From assembly GCF_000166335.1 (NCBI RefSeq), contig NC_014657.1, forward strand, positions 1 through 64,000: DNA of 64,000 nucleotides. The letters run 5' to 3'. Each line of letters begins with the position of its first letter. Position 1 is the first letter of the stretch. The position numbers and the translations under genes are program-made. Source of the stretch: Caldicellulosiruptor owensensis OL. Its GTDB lineage: Bacteria > Bacillota > Thermoanaerobacteria > Caldicellulosiruptorales > Caldicellulosiruptoraceae. This document shows positions 50,134 to 59,011 of the stretch, in pieces. The notes below the pieces were generated by a model. The model searched no databases. It was not told the origin of the DNA and saw only the letters and a list, made by a program, of their open reading frames with translations.

Positions 50134-51432
50134 ATGAAGAAAAGTAAGCTAGAAGTTATAAAAAGCATAGTGCTGAGTATACTTGTTATACTCAGCATTT
50201 ATTTGTATTACAAGGTTTATTTTGACTACAAGGTTGAAGACCTTGTAAAAGCAGTTGATATTTATCGGAATTTTCAGTCAGAACAGCAGCTTCTAAAAAA
50301 ATCAAGGAAAATTCTGGCGTCCCCAAAGGAGATGTACTTGAACATTTCCAAAAATGTAGCTGTCAGAGTACTGAGCAATCAATTCCAATATTCACAAGTG
50401 GTTTCAAAATTCATAGAAGGAATTGAAAAGGCACTTGTAAAAAAAGAGTTTGAAATAAGCTTAAGAAACATTTCTGCTAACTATTTTAAACAAAAAAAGG
50501 TTTTAATTTTAAGCTACGGATATCAAATAGACTTCAATACTTTTGTGTATGAGCTGACAAGAAGAAATATAGGTAATGCTGTGCAAGGTTTTGAGTTTGA
50601 CAGGATTTTCATTGAAGAAAATGGCACGGAGACAGTACTGTACTTTTTCAACTCTCAAAAGCAAAGAGCAGTTGTGATGAGGTTTTCTTCGTTTGGCTTT
50701 ATGCCTTTGGAAGATTCGATTCAGAAGGATCTAAAGCTTATATATTCATGGTCAGATAGTCTTGGATTTACTGAGATTGCCAATAAAGACATTTTGATTC
50801 CGGTTGAATTTTCAGATGTCCAGTTTTCTGAGATAAAGACAAGGGAGAGTAGCTACAAAAAAGAGCTGATTATTCGGCGACTTTTTCCGGATACAATATT
50901 GACAAGGAGAAATATCTTGAAAAACGGGGATGTAATAATAACAGATGAAAGAAGAACTCTTAAGCTTAAAAATGACGGAAGCTTTGTTTTTGAATACTCA
51001 GAAAATGGTTTTGGCGAAAAGGTTGACTCTATTTCTGATGCGCTGATGTTCTACCTGAAAACATTTTACACAGAAGAGGACTTGAGAATTTGTAAGCTTG
51101 AGCTCCAAAAAGAAGGTGATTTTAAAATATATCTTTTGACAAGGGCAAATGGAATTGATGTGGTTGCAGGAGAAGGGGAATCTTGTGCTAAGATTGAAGT
51201 GCAAGGTGGAAGACTGCAGAAAATTTCAGGTTATCTTTTTGATATCTTAAAAGTGAGGACCTCTCAGATAAAGGTTGACGGTATTGCAGCAATTGACGCT
51301 ATAAAGGAAAGAAAAGGAGATATTTTTATAGAGGAGATAGACCTTGAATATATTTCGGGTGGGGCAAGCTCATACCCTTACTGGAAAATAAAAACCCAGA
51401 GCGGGGTTGTATATGTTGAGACAATAAAGTAG
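50134..51432 (+). CDS. YycH-like regulator of WalK
   Basis: The 432-residue protein has one N-terminal membrane helix (about 8-28) and a large extracytoplasmic part. In Bacillus, YycH and YycI anchor next to WalK and restrain it. The assignment rests on position (second after walK, followed by a YycI-like gene), topology and length close to YycH; direct sequence similarity is limited. AGGGTAAGGTG precedes the ATG, 18 bases after the previous stop. Confidence 0.75.
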   Translation: MKKSKLEVIKSIVLSILVILSIYLYYKVYFDYKVEDLVKAVDIYRNFQSEQQLLKKSRKILASPKEMYLNISKNVAVRVLSNQFQYSQVVSKFIEGIEKALVKKEFEISLRNISANYFKQKKVLILSYGYQIDFNTFVYELTRRNIGNAVQGFEFDRIFIEENGTETVLYFFNSQKQRAVVMRFSSFGFMPLEDSIQKDLKLIYSWSDSLGFTEIANKDILIPVEFSDVQFSEIKTRESSYKKELIIRRLFPDTILTRRNILKNGDVIITDERRTLKLKNDGSFVFEYSENGFGEKVDSISDALMFYLKTFYTEEDLRICKLELQKEGDFKIYLLTRANGIDVVAGEGESCAKIEVQGGRLQKISGYLFDILKVRTSQIKVDGIAAIDAIKERKGDIFIEEIDLEYISGGASSYPYWKIKTQSGVVYVETIK

Positions 51433-51449
51433 TAAAAGGAGACTTGCTC

Positions 51450-52184
51450 GTGAAGATGAACTGGGCAAAAGCCAAAACAACTGCAATTGTGGTGTTTCTT
51501 TTGATATTTATTTTTCTTGTCATAAAATATCTCAACCTTTTTCCAAAAGAAGAAACTTTGACAGATCAGCAAATAAACATGGCAAAAAACATACTTTCAC
51601 AAAATTATATAAAACTCTCTTGCAATATTGATAGAAAAATTTATTATGTCTCAAAACTTGATGTTTTTGTTGAAAACAAGTATGATAATATTGTAACAAA
51701 GCTTTTTGGAAAAAGGGTTGACAAATATCAAAATGAATTTGAAAGTAGCATCTATCATCTAAAAATTGTAAATCAGACACTTTTTCTAGAGTCAAGATAT
51801 TATCAAGACCCGTTTGAACTTTTTGACATAAAAAAGAGCAATTATATAAAAGACTTTGATGGAAGCTATATACAGGTTTACAGAGGTTATCCCATTTTTG
51901 ATGGCAGACTTATAATAAAAAAACAGAAAGATTCTATCACATACATCTTTGCAAAAGTAAATCCTAGAAGGTTTGAAGTTAAAAGAAGCAGGGCAATCTC
52001 AGCCTTAGAGGCAATTTTTAATCTTTTGAACCAGCAAAGAGGCATAAAAGAAATTCAAAATATAAAGTTTGGATTTTATTTGAAGGATTTCAACATCATC
52101 CAAGGCCAGGCAATTCCTGTTTGGCGGATTGTTGCAGATGGAAATGTTTATTATATAAACGGGTTTACGGGGATGTTGGAGTAA
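51450..52184 (+). CDS. YycI-like regulator of WalK
   Basis: The 244-residue protein begins MNWAKAKTTAIVVFLLIFIFL, very like the start of Bacillus YycI (MxWSKAK), followed by one membrane helix and an extracellular domain with a repeated YycI-like fold ending YYINGFTGMLE. With YycH it probably forms the WalK-modulating complex. The GTG at 51450 is chosen: AAAGGAG is 8 bases upstream; the TTG at 51444 is too close. A terminator follows. Confidence 0.85.
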   Translation: MKMNWAKAKTTAIVVFLLIFIFLVIKYLNLFPKEETLTDQQINMAKNILSQNYIKLSCNIDRKIYYVSKLDVFVENKYDNIVTKLFGKRVDKYQNEFESSIYHLKIVNQTLFLESRYYQDPFELFDIKKSNYIKDFDGSYIQVYRGYPIFDGRLIIKKQKDSITYIFAKVNPRRFEVKRSRAISALEAIFNLLNQQRGIKEIQNIKFGFYLKDFNIIQGQAIPVWRIVADGNVYYINGFTGMLE

Positions 52185-52215
52185 ATGGTTGTGAAAAGTG
52201 TAAAAAATAAGCGTG

Positions 52216-52250
52216 GCAGAGGTTTTAAAGTTTTTTAGCCTCTGCTTTTT
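52216..52250 (+). terminator. Terminator of the wal operon
   Basis: GCAGAGG (52216-52222) pairs with CCTCTGC (52239-52245), followed by a run of T. Confidence 0.85.
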
Positions 52251-52374
52251 TATATTTATCTTGATGTTTTATTTAAGAAAGATTTTAGAAAAGGGCAATC
52301 AGAAAAATTCTAAAAGTAGAATGACATCTGCGAAAAAAGTATAATTTTTAGGGTAATTTTTAAAATTTTTAGGG

Positions 52375-52403
52375 TTTACATTTTATAATTGTGACACTAT
52401 AAT
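52375..52403 (+). promoter_or_regulatory. Promoter in the 52.2-52.55 kb gap
   Basis: TTTACA (52375-52380) and TATAAT (52398-52403) are 17 bases apart. It would give a leader of about 145 bases to the membrane protein gene. Two near copies of TTTTTAGGGT lie just upstream (about 52346 and 52366). The rest of the 52185-52551 gap holds the wal terminator and no coding sequence that I can see. Confidence 0.65.
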
Positions 52404-52551
52404 AAAATCACCATCTGAAAGAAGAAAAAAATAATAAGATTTTACCAAAAGATTGTGGAGTATGCAGTAAACAGAAAATGAGAAGGTAGTTAATGATAAA
52501 TGATACCGGTTTCTAATTTGTTGATGAAAATAAAGAGGAAGGGGGTATAGC

Positions 52552-53205
52552 GTGCAAAATATATTCATTGTTGCTTTATTGGTTTCAATAGTTATGGCGT
52601 TTATAATAGAAATATTGTTTTGTAAAAGTTTTTGTAGAAGTTGTTTGACGAAAGATAGAAACTTACTATTAACCATAGGGATAGCTTTTTTGGGACTTCA
52701 CTTTCTTATTGCTTTTCCGGGAATGGTTCCAGTAAAAATTTGGACAGTATCAAATCTTGCTGGCATGTGGATATTGTTCTACTACAGAGAAATAATAAAA
52801 AGAGAAATATTTTTTAGAAACAATTTTAAACTTTTAAGATCGCAAAGAAGAAAAATTTTATTATTAAGTAGTATTTTATGTTACATAATTATTGCTTTCC
52901 TTTTTAACAGCTATATATTTCACAGATTCACATATTCAACAACAGAATTAAAATTAACCGCTACATTAAATATTTTTCTTCTCTTTGTAACGGAAATCAT
53001 AAATATAGTCTATTTTCTTACACTTTTAAATTTTTATTATCTGACCAAGGTAACAATATGGGGAGAAAATTTAACGAAGTATGAAGGATGGCTTATTGAG
53101 GAAACAAAAGATTATTACATACTTAAAGAAAAGTTTTCGGGGAAGATAATTACGGTAAAGAAAGACGTCATTAATCAAATAGTGATAACCGGAAAAGGCA
53201 TCTGA
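52552..53205 (+). CDS. Membrane protein of unknown function
   Basis: The 217-residue protein has five to six membrane helices (about 3-22, 38-56, 62-78, 102-122, 140-165) and a cytoplasmic tail of about 45 residues with KEKFSGKIITVKKDVINQIVI, a small beta-rich end. I do not recognise it. The start is GTG behind GAGGAAGGGGG. It lies just upstream of the xylanase gene on the same strand but the xylanase has its own promoter. Confidence 0.7.
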   Translation: MQNIFIVALLVSIVMAFIIEILFCKSFCRSCLTKDRNLLLTIGIAFLGLHFLIAFPGMVPVKIWTVSNLAGMWILFYYREIIKREIFFRNNFKLLRSQRRKILLLSSILCYIIIAFLFNSYIFHRFTYSTTELKLTATLNIFLLFVTEIINIVYFLTLLNFYYLTKVTIWGENLTKYEGWLIEETKDYYILKEKFSGKIITVKKDVINQIVITGKGI

Positions 53206-53260
53206 AAGCATGTAAATTGATATCCAAAAGATACAAATAGGACAATTTTTAAATATTCTC

Positions 53261-53289
53261 TTGACAGAAAGTGAGTCGTACTATATAAT
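53261..53289 (+). promoter_or_regulatory. Consensus promoter of the xylanase gene
   Basis: TTGACA (53261-53266) and TATAAT (53284-53289) are separated by exactly 17 bases, a perfect sigma-A promoter. Transcription should start near 53296 and leave a leader of about 170 bases. Confidence 0.88.
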
Positions 53290-53344
53290 ATAATTGTCAG
53301 AAAATAAATAATGATTTCTAAAAATTAATTTAAAAAAACGAAAA

Positions 53345-53430
53345 GTATAACACAAAAGTGGTTATACGCTCTTTTGATGACAGACACCAAATTTAGGTAG
53401 CAACAAGGCTGTAACGCTCCAAAAGAGCGT
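53345..53430 (+). promoter_or_regulatory. Structured leader of the xylanase mRNA
   Basis: Stem 1 pairs GTATAACAC (53345-53353) with GTGGTTATAC (53358-53367, one bulged G) around AAAA. Stem 2 starts on the next base and pairs GCTCTTTTG (53368-53376) with CAAAAGAGC (53420-53428) around a 43-base loop. The 3' arm can instead fold locally: ACGCTC (53414-53419) with GAGCGT (53425-53430). The two states exclude each other, as in riboswitches. I match it to no known class. Confidence 0.6.
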
Positions 53431-53468
53431 CGCATAAAAATATTTCTAATGAAGGGAGTTTTTACAAA

Positions 53469-54530
53469 ATGAGATTAAAGAAGTTTTTTAAACTGCTATT
53501 GGCTGTTTTAATGTGTGTTGTGCTTGGCAATCCATTTTATGCCCAGGCAGCAATAACACTTACCTCTAATGCCAGTGGTACTTATGATGGTTACTACTAT
53601 GAGCTGTGGAAGGATTCTGGAAATACAACTATGACAGTTGACACAGGAGGAAGATTTAGCTGTCAGTGGAGTAACATTAACAACGCACTTTTCAGAACAG
53701 GTAAAAAATTCAGCACAGCATGGGATCAGTTGGGTACAGTAAAGATAACGTATTCTGCAACCTACAATCCAAATGGCAATTCATATCTTTGCATTTATGG
53801 ATGGTCAAGAAACCCACTGGTTGAATTTTACATTGTAGAAAGCTGGGGTTCGTGGCGTCCACCCGGAGCAACATCACTTGGTACAGTTACAATTGATGGT
53901 GGAACATATGATATTTACAAAACAACACGTGTTAATCAACCATCTATTGAGGGAACAACTACATTTGATCAGTACTGGAGCGTAAGAACATCTAAAAGAA
54001 CAAGTGGTACTGTTACTGTAACTGATCATTTCAAAGCATGGGCTGCAAAAGGTTTGAACCTGGGCACAATTGACCAGATTACACTCTGTGTAGAAGGTTA
54101 CCAGAGCAGTGGTTCGGCTAATATAACACAGAATACTTTCTCAATTACAAGTTCAGATAGCACAACATCTACAAAGATAGAATGTGAAAATATGACACTC
54201 AGCGGTCCATATGCATCCAAAATTACAAATCCATTCAATGGTATAGGGCTTTATGCTAATGGAGATAAAGCATCAACAACAGTTAATTTCTCTGCAAGCC
54301 GCAACTATACATTTAAGCTGCGAGGCTGTGGAAACAATAACAATTTGGCATCTGTAGATTTGTATATTGATGGTCAAAAGAAAGGAACTTTCTATTATCA
54401 AGGAACCTATCCGTGGGAAGCACCTGTCGAAAATGTGTATGTCAGTGCAGGTTCGCACAAAGTAGAGATTGTGGTAAATGCTGATAACGGTACATGGGAT
54501 GTTTATGCTGACTATTTACTTATACAGTGA
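53469..54530 (+). CDS. GH11 endo-1,4-beta-xylanase with CBM36 module
   Basis: The 353-residue secreted enzyme has a signal peptide (cleavage after YAQA), a GH11 jelly-roll domain (about 30-225) with nucleophile Glu119 in [10 protein letters not shown] and acid/base Glu209 in VEGYQSSG, and a C-terminal carbohydrate-binding domain (about 235-353, [10 protein letters not shown]...[11 protein letters not shown]) of family 36 type, which binds xylan with calcium. It cuts internal xylan bonds outside the cell. GAAGGGAG precedes the ATG. It has a consensus promoter, a structured leader and its own terminator. Confidence 0.96.
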   Translation: MRLKKFFKLLLAVLMCVVLGNPFYAQAAITLTSNASGTYDGYYYELWKDSGNTTMTVDTGGRFSCQWSNINNALFRTGKKFSTAWDQLGTVKITYSATYNPNGNSYLCIYGWSRNPLVEFYIVESWGSWRPPGATSLGTVTIDGGTYDIYKTTRVNQPSIEGTTTFDQYWSVRTSKRTSGTVTVTDHFKAWAAKGLNLGTIDQITLCVEGYQSSGSANITQNTFSITSSDSTTSTKIECENMTLSGPYASKITNPFNGIGLYANGDKASTTVNFSASRNYTFKLRGCGNNNNLASVDLYIDGQKKGTFYYQGTYPWEAPVENVYVSAGSHKVEIVVNADNGTWDVYADYLLIQ

Positions 54531-54541
54531 TGGTTTGAGAT

Positions 54542-54586
54542 AAAAAACAGAGGGCTGTCTCTTGTGTGAGTCAGCTCTCTGTTTTT
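54542..54586 (+). terminator. Terminator after the xylanase gene
   Basis: A stem of about 16 bp, AAAAAACAGAGGGCTG (from 54542) with CAGCTCTCTGTTTTTT (one G:T pair), ends in a T-run. Confidence 0.9.
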
Positions 54587-54835
54587 TTAGCTGGTTCTTT
54601 GGCAATAGTTGGAATTGATGTTCTGAGTGTCATCTTTTTTTTTTAAAGGTGTGTAGATAACTTTGTGTATTTAATATAAACTGTCCTCATAAATAAATAA
54701 TTCATTCGGAGTTTAATTGTTAGCTTTCTGTAAATATAAAAACATATTTAATTTTCGTGGGAGAGGTTTTTGATAATCCCAACAAATTCATTTTTAAATA
54801 TTTCTCTTTCAATAATTTCAATATATATTCACAAG
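54587..54835. other. AT-rich spacer before the IS element
   Basis: I see no coding sequence, promoter pair or RNA structure here. It is AT-rich with T-runs near 54631. Confidence 0.5.
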
Positions 54836-54877
54836 TTGTTGAATAAATAATTATACCATTAATGTTACTATATAGAA

Positions 54878-55824
54878 CTATAAATTATTCCACGTGTATT
54901 TAAAAGGAAATTTACAGTTTTCAATTTTTTGAATATAGACCTCTATCAAATAAGTAATCATTATCCAGTCCACATGCCTCTTATATGTTCTAAAACCTCT
55001 TAACCTTACGTGTTCTAAATTGTATTCTCCTTTTAACTTCCCAAATAATCTTTCAATTTTTGTTCTTTGCTTATATAACCTTTGTCCTTCCTCACTTCTT
55101 AAAAATTCCATATTTTTTACTCTCAAAATATTTTTTACATTACTAAAATCCTTACTGTTTCTCTTATTTACCGCCGCTACAAACTTTATCCCGGGTCTAT
55201 CTGCCACCTCAAACCACTTCGCACAATCATAACCTGCATCTGCTAATATTACATCAAGCCAAATATCTTAGCTTCATACAAAAGTTCTACTACTTTACTG
55301 TCATGGATATTTGCACGTGTCAACCACCATACCATAGGTATAACCTCATCTTCAACTGTTGCTAACACATGTAATTTATACCCATTGTAAAAGCCTAAAC
55401 TAACACATACTCCTACTTCTGCCTCTTTGTCACCCCTCGAGCTTCTCAAAGGTGTAGAATCTATAGCACAAACTTTTGTCTGCGGATCTATTTCTCTCAC
55501 TAAAATTCTTGCTATTCCTTCTATATATTCTTCTTCAATTACTTTTGCCCATTTCGAAAAATATGTATGATCGGGGCTCTTTTCTATCCCTATAGCCTTT
55601 TTAAATTCTTCATCTTCATTTATCTTGTATTCTAATTCCCTGAAGCTGTTTATCTTGTTTTTGACTTTGTAAACAAAACAAGCTATTATATGGCCTATCT
55701 TAAATTTCTTCGGTCTTCCTCTCATGCTACTTTTTATCTTTAATCCCACGGTTTTTATTACTTTTTCAATTGTCATAAGTATCTTTAAAAATTTTTGTTT
55801 TTGTGTTTTAATAAAATTAGTCAT
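54878..55824 (-). pseudogene. Frameshifted IS4/IS5-like DDE transposase
   Basis: The N-terminal part (55824-55249) has the helical MRGRPKKFKIGHIIACF and SFRELEYKINEDEEFKKAIG regions and the first catalytic Asp in VCAIDSTPLRSSR. The rest continues in a -1 frame from about 55255: LDVILADAGYD holds the second Asp, and KQRTKIERLFGKLKGEYNLEHVRLRG the catalytic Glu. All three catalytic residues survive, so the single frame break is recent, a sequencing error, or programmed; no classic slippery heptamer is present. AAGGAGG precedes the ATG at 55824. Confidence 0.85.
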
Positions 55825-55825
55825 T

Positions 55826-55890
55826 GCCATCCTCCTTAGTTAGGTGTTTTTAGTCTTCTCTTGCTATAATTTTACCTCAAGGAGGATGGC
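55826..55890 (-). promoter_or_regulatory. Inverted repeat sequestering the transposase ribosome binding site
   Basis: GCCATCCTCCTT (55826-55837) and AAGGAGGATGGC (55879-55890) are perfect 12-bp complements. On the minus strand the second arm contains the transposase SD and the first in-frame ATG. RNA entering from outside the IS would fold the SD away; RNA started between the arms would not. Confidence 0.7.
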
Positions 55891-56118
55891 TTTTTATATA
55901 TATCTATTTATTGTCTTTTCTGTTAATCTGTTTTATTCAACAAGCTAATATAAAAATCAATATACAGATGCTTATACCACAAACAATAAAATAGCAATAT
56001 AGTCCAGAAAAAGGCAATTCTTTTATATCCCCAGCATTCTAATTTTTTATTATAGTAATAATGAAGTATTCACTTCTTATCAATTATTCCTAATGTAACG
56101 AAAGGAGGAACCAAAGTA

Positions 56119-57852
56119 ATGAGAAAGTCTTTAAGTAAATTAACTGTTTGGGTGTTGATTTTTATAATAATTCAATGGAGTATTTGTTTTGTTTCGTTTG
56201 CGGCGAACGAGCCAGCAAATGAGAATGTAGCAGTTGAAATCGAAGCTATTTCAAATGTAGGTTTGATTGAAGGAGACAGCAGTGGTATTACAGATTCTTA
56301 TCTAAATAAAACTACAAAAAAGTACCAATTGGCAATTTTATTTTTAAGATTAAATGGGCTTGAGAATGAAACGATAAATTATACCTCAGCTGAGAATGAT
56401 AACTTCAACGATGCAAAGCTCTTAAGTCCTCAAAATCAAACAATTCTTTTATATTTAAAACATAATCCTGATTTGGGGTGGGCAAAAGATAAGAATTTTG
56501 AACCACTAAAAGAAGTTACCACTGAAGATTTATACACAGTGTTATTACAAGCGCTGGAGTACGAGGCAGGTGTAGATTTTGATGAAAACAATGTAATTGA
56601 GTTTGCAAACTCAATTGGAATTACGCATCTGACAGAGTCAAAGAAAGTTACTAATAAAGACGTAATAGTATCGCTTTACCAGGCACTTAAGTTAAATGTA
56701 AAAGGAACTGAGATGAATTTAGCCACAAAACTTGCAAAAATGAATATTATTTCAGTAAATAGTGCAAGAGAAAGTGGATTTGTTATTCTTCCACCAGGCT
56801 ATAAAATAGTAGGGTATATACCAGCATGGAAAGAATGGGATGCAAGTAAAATTATGGGCGATAAGCTAACCCATTTAAATCTTGCATTTGCTGCTATAAA
56901 AGATGGGATTATTGACAACGGGAAGGATATAAATGAAAAGCACTTCAACGAGTTAAAGGAATTGAAAGAAAAATATCCACATCTGAAAATACTTATTGCA
57001 GTTGGTGATTGGGGTGCTGAAGGATTTTCAGACGCTGCCTTGACCGAAGAGTCAAGGAACAGATTTGCAGACAGTGTGGTTGAATATCTAAGAGCACATA
57101 ATTTAGATGGGGTTGATATTGACTGGGAGTATCCTGTAAATGGTGGTTGGGGTGCAATAAAAGCAAGACCAGAAGATAGGGTCAATTTCACATTATTAAT
57201 GAAAACTTTAAGAGAAAAATTAGATAAAGCTGGGCAAGAAGATAATAAACATTACATTTTGAGTTTTGCAGCAAGCATTAACCCATCATATTATAAGTAA
57301 TGGACAGAGTTTGATAAGGTAGTTGAAATAGCAGACTATGTAAATGTAATGGAATATGATGTTCATGGTCCATGGGATAAAGTAACTGGGCATTTATCTT
57401 CTCTTGAATTGTCTGATAAAGATAACACTGGCATTTGTGGTTCATCAAGCATAAGAGGGATGATTGAAGCTGGTGCATCTCCTGATAAGCTTGTTTATGG
57501 ATTTCCATTCTATGGTTATTATTGGACGGATGTAGAGAAAAATAATAACGGATTATATCAGAGAGTTAATGGAAAGAGTGGAGATGTGCCATATGAAGAA
57601 ATTCTAACGAAGTATAACGAAGAAAATGGTTTCAAAAGATATTGGGATGAAAAGGCTAAAGCTGCTTATCTTTGGAATGAAGAAAAGGGTATATTTGTAA
57701 CATACGAAGATCCCGAAGCGATTGCTGAAGAGATTGCGTTTATAGCAAAAAATAATCTTGGTGGAGCTATGTTTTGGGAATACACCCAAGATTTTAGTGG
57801 GACACTGTTAAACACAATAGTAGAATCGCTCTGGATTGCAGGAGAGGAGTAG
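56119..57852 (+). pseudogene. GH18 chitinase-like gene interrupted by an in-frame stop
   Basis: One frame of 577 sense codons is split by a single TAA at 57298-57300 (YYK-stop-WTEFDKVVEIADYVNVMEYD). A signal peptide and degenerate SLH-like segments (about 30-215) come first, then a GH18 barrel with YIPAWKEWD, catalytic DGVDIDWEYP (about residue 335), and after the stop MEYDVHG, FPFYGYYW and GGAMFWEY. The truncated product of 393 residues keeps the catalytic Glu but loses the last barrel strands and should be inactive. No ribosome binding site precedes the next ATG (57349). AAAGGAGG precedes the first ATG. Confidence 0.88.
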
Positions 57853-57888
57853 AACAAATTTAAAGGTTGAATCTGTCTTGGGTCAACA

Positions 57889-57932
57889 AGCACTTACTCT
57901 GGATGTCTGCTTAATCATTCAGAGTAAGTGCT
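57889..57932 (+). terminator. Probable terminator after the GH18 gene
   Basis: A perfect 13-bp stem, AGCACTTACTCTG (57889-57901) with its complement at 57920-57932, is followed by a weak T-run (ATATTTTA). Confidence 0.65.
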
Positions 57933-58002
57933 ATATTTTATGCTAAAATATATCTATAGAAAAAATTGACTGTTGTAAGAGTTATGAAAGGAAGGTATTT
58001 TT

Positions 58003-58971
58003 ATGGTATTTAGAACCTTAAAAGAATCAGAACTTGAAAAATGGTTTTACCACTGTGCAAGTGTTTTTGGAGAAAATCAAAACTTAGATTTTTGGCTTGA
58101 TTATTTTAAAAGACATTATTTCAATGACCCTTTCAGAGATATTAACAGCATTTTTGTTGCTCTAGATGACAGCAGCATAGCAAGTACAGTAAGATTATTT
58201 TACAGAAAGATATACTTTCACGGGAAAGAGATAACAGTTGGTGGAATAGGAGAGGTAAGTACAAAACCTGAGTACAGAGGAATGAATCTTGCATCAAAGC
58301 TTCTTTGCATGGCAATAGATACAATGAAAGAGAAAAAGCTTTCTATTTCTATACTTTTTGCATCGCTTCACAATTTTTATGGCAGGTTTGGCTATAAAGT
58401 ATTGCCGCGCGAATTTTGTTTGCTTGACAAAGATACCTTTCAAAAATATCATGAATCTAAGACTACTCAAACAGGGGAAATAAAAGAAATAAATTTGTCA
58501 GACAATAATGTCGAAATTATAGATGAAATCTACAAGCTATACTCAACTAATTTTAATGGCCCTGTTGTTAGAAACAGGGAATATTGGCTTGGATGGGTTA
58601 ACCTTGAACCCAAAACAAGTTTAGGATACTTTGTTGAGGGGAGATTGGCTGCATATTTGTTTTATAGAAAAAATGGCAAAGAAATAATTATACTGGAATA
58701 TGGCTGCTCTGACTCATCAAACAAAGAGATACCTTTGATGGAGTTTATAAAATTTATTATAAACAATGAAAATGCAGAAGCAATTAAATATCCAAAGGCA
58801 ATTGGCCTTGAGCTTACTGGGTGTACTGAGTTTAAAGACAATAGTTTGATGTTAAATCTTATTACTCCTTTCAAGCTGGAAGGCTTACTTGTTGATTCAA
58901 CTGAAAAACTGATAAGTATCCTGACAAGAGAGCCAAATAAATTTCTGTTTTGGGGCACTGATAATTTTTAA
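58003..58971 (+). CDS. GNAT family N-acetyltransferase
   Basis: The 322-residue protein has a GNAT fold in its first half, with the acetyl-CoA motif GIGEVSTKPEYRGMNLASKLL (about 80-105) and the FYGRFGYKVLP element. The second half is another alpha/beta domain, as in two-domain Eis-like acetyltransferases. The acceptor is unknown; next to GH20 and nagA it might act on amino sugars, but that is a guess. GAAAGGAAGG precedes the ATG, and the next gene follows within 41 bases. Confidence 0.85.
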   Translation: MVFRTLKESELEKWFYHCASVFGENQNLDFWLDYFKRHYFNDPFRDINSIFVALDDSSIASTVRLFYRKIYFHGKEITVGGIGEVSTKPEYRGMNLASKLLCMAIDTMKEKKLSISILFASLHNFYGRFGYKVLPREFCLLDKDTFQKYHESKTTQTGEIKEINLSDNNVEIIDEIYKLYSTNFNGPVVRNREYWLGWVNLEPKTSLGYFVEGRLAAYLFYRKNGKEIIILEYGCSDSSNKEIPLMEFIKFIINNENAEAIKYPKAIGLELTGCTEFKDNSLMLNLITPFKLEGLLVDSTEKLISILTREPNKFLFWGTDNF

Positions 58972-59011
58972 CAAGGCATAAAAATTGCTTGCAGAAGGGA
59001 GATATCAAAGA

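Larger units (their letters stand above)
54836..55943 (-). mobile_element. Insertion sequence of about 1.1 kb with DDE transposase
   Basis: Perfect 12-bp inverted repeats TTGTTGAATAAA (54836-54847) and TTTATTCAACAA (55932-55943) bound a single transposase region. The element fits an IS4/IS5-like DDE family. No clear target-site duplication is visible next to these ends, so the true ends may differ by a few bases. It sits between the xylanase and GH18 genes. Confidence 0.8.

Noticed and set aside
53296..53468. Xylanase leader as a known cyclic di-GMP riboswitch or hammerhead ribozyme
   Set aside because: The conserved GEMM core and the CUGAUGA/GAAA hammerhead core are both absent.
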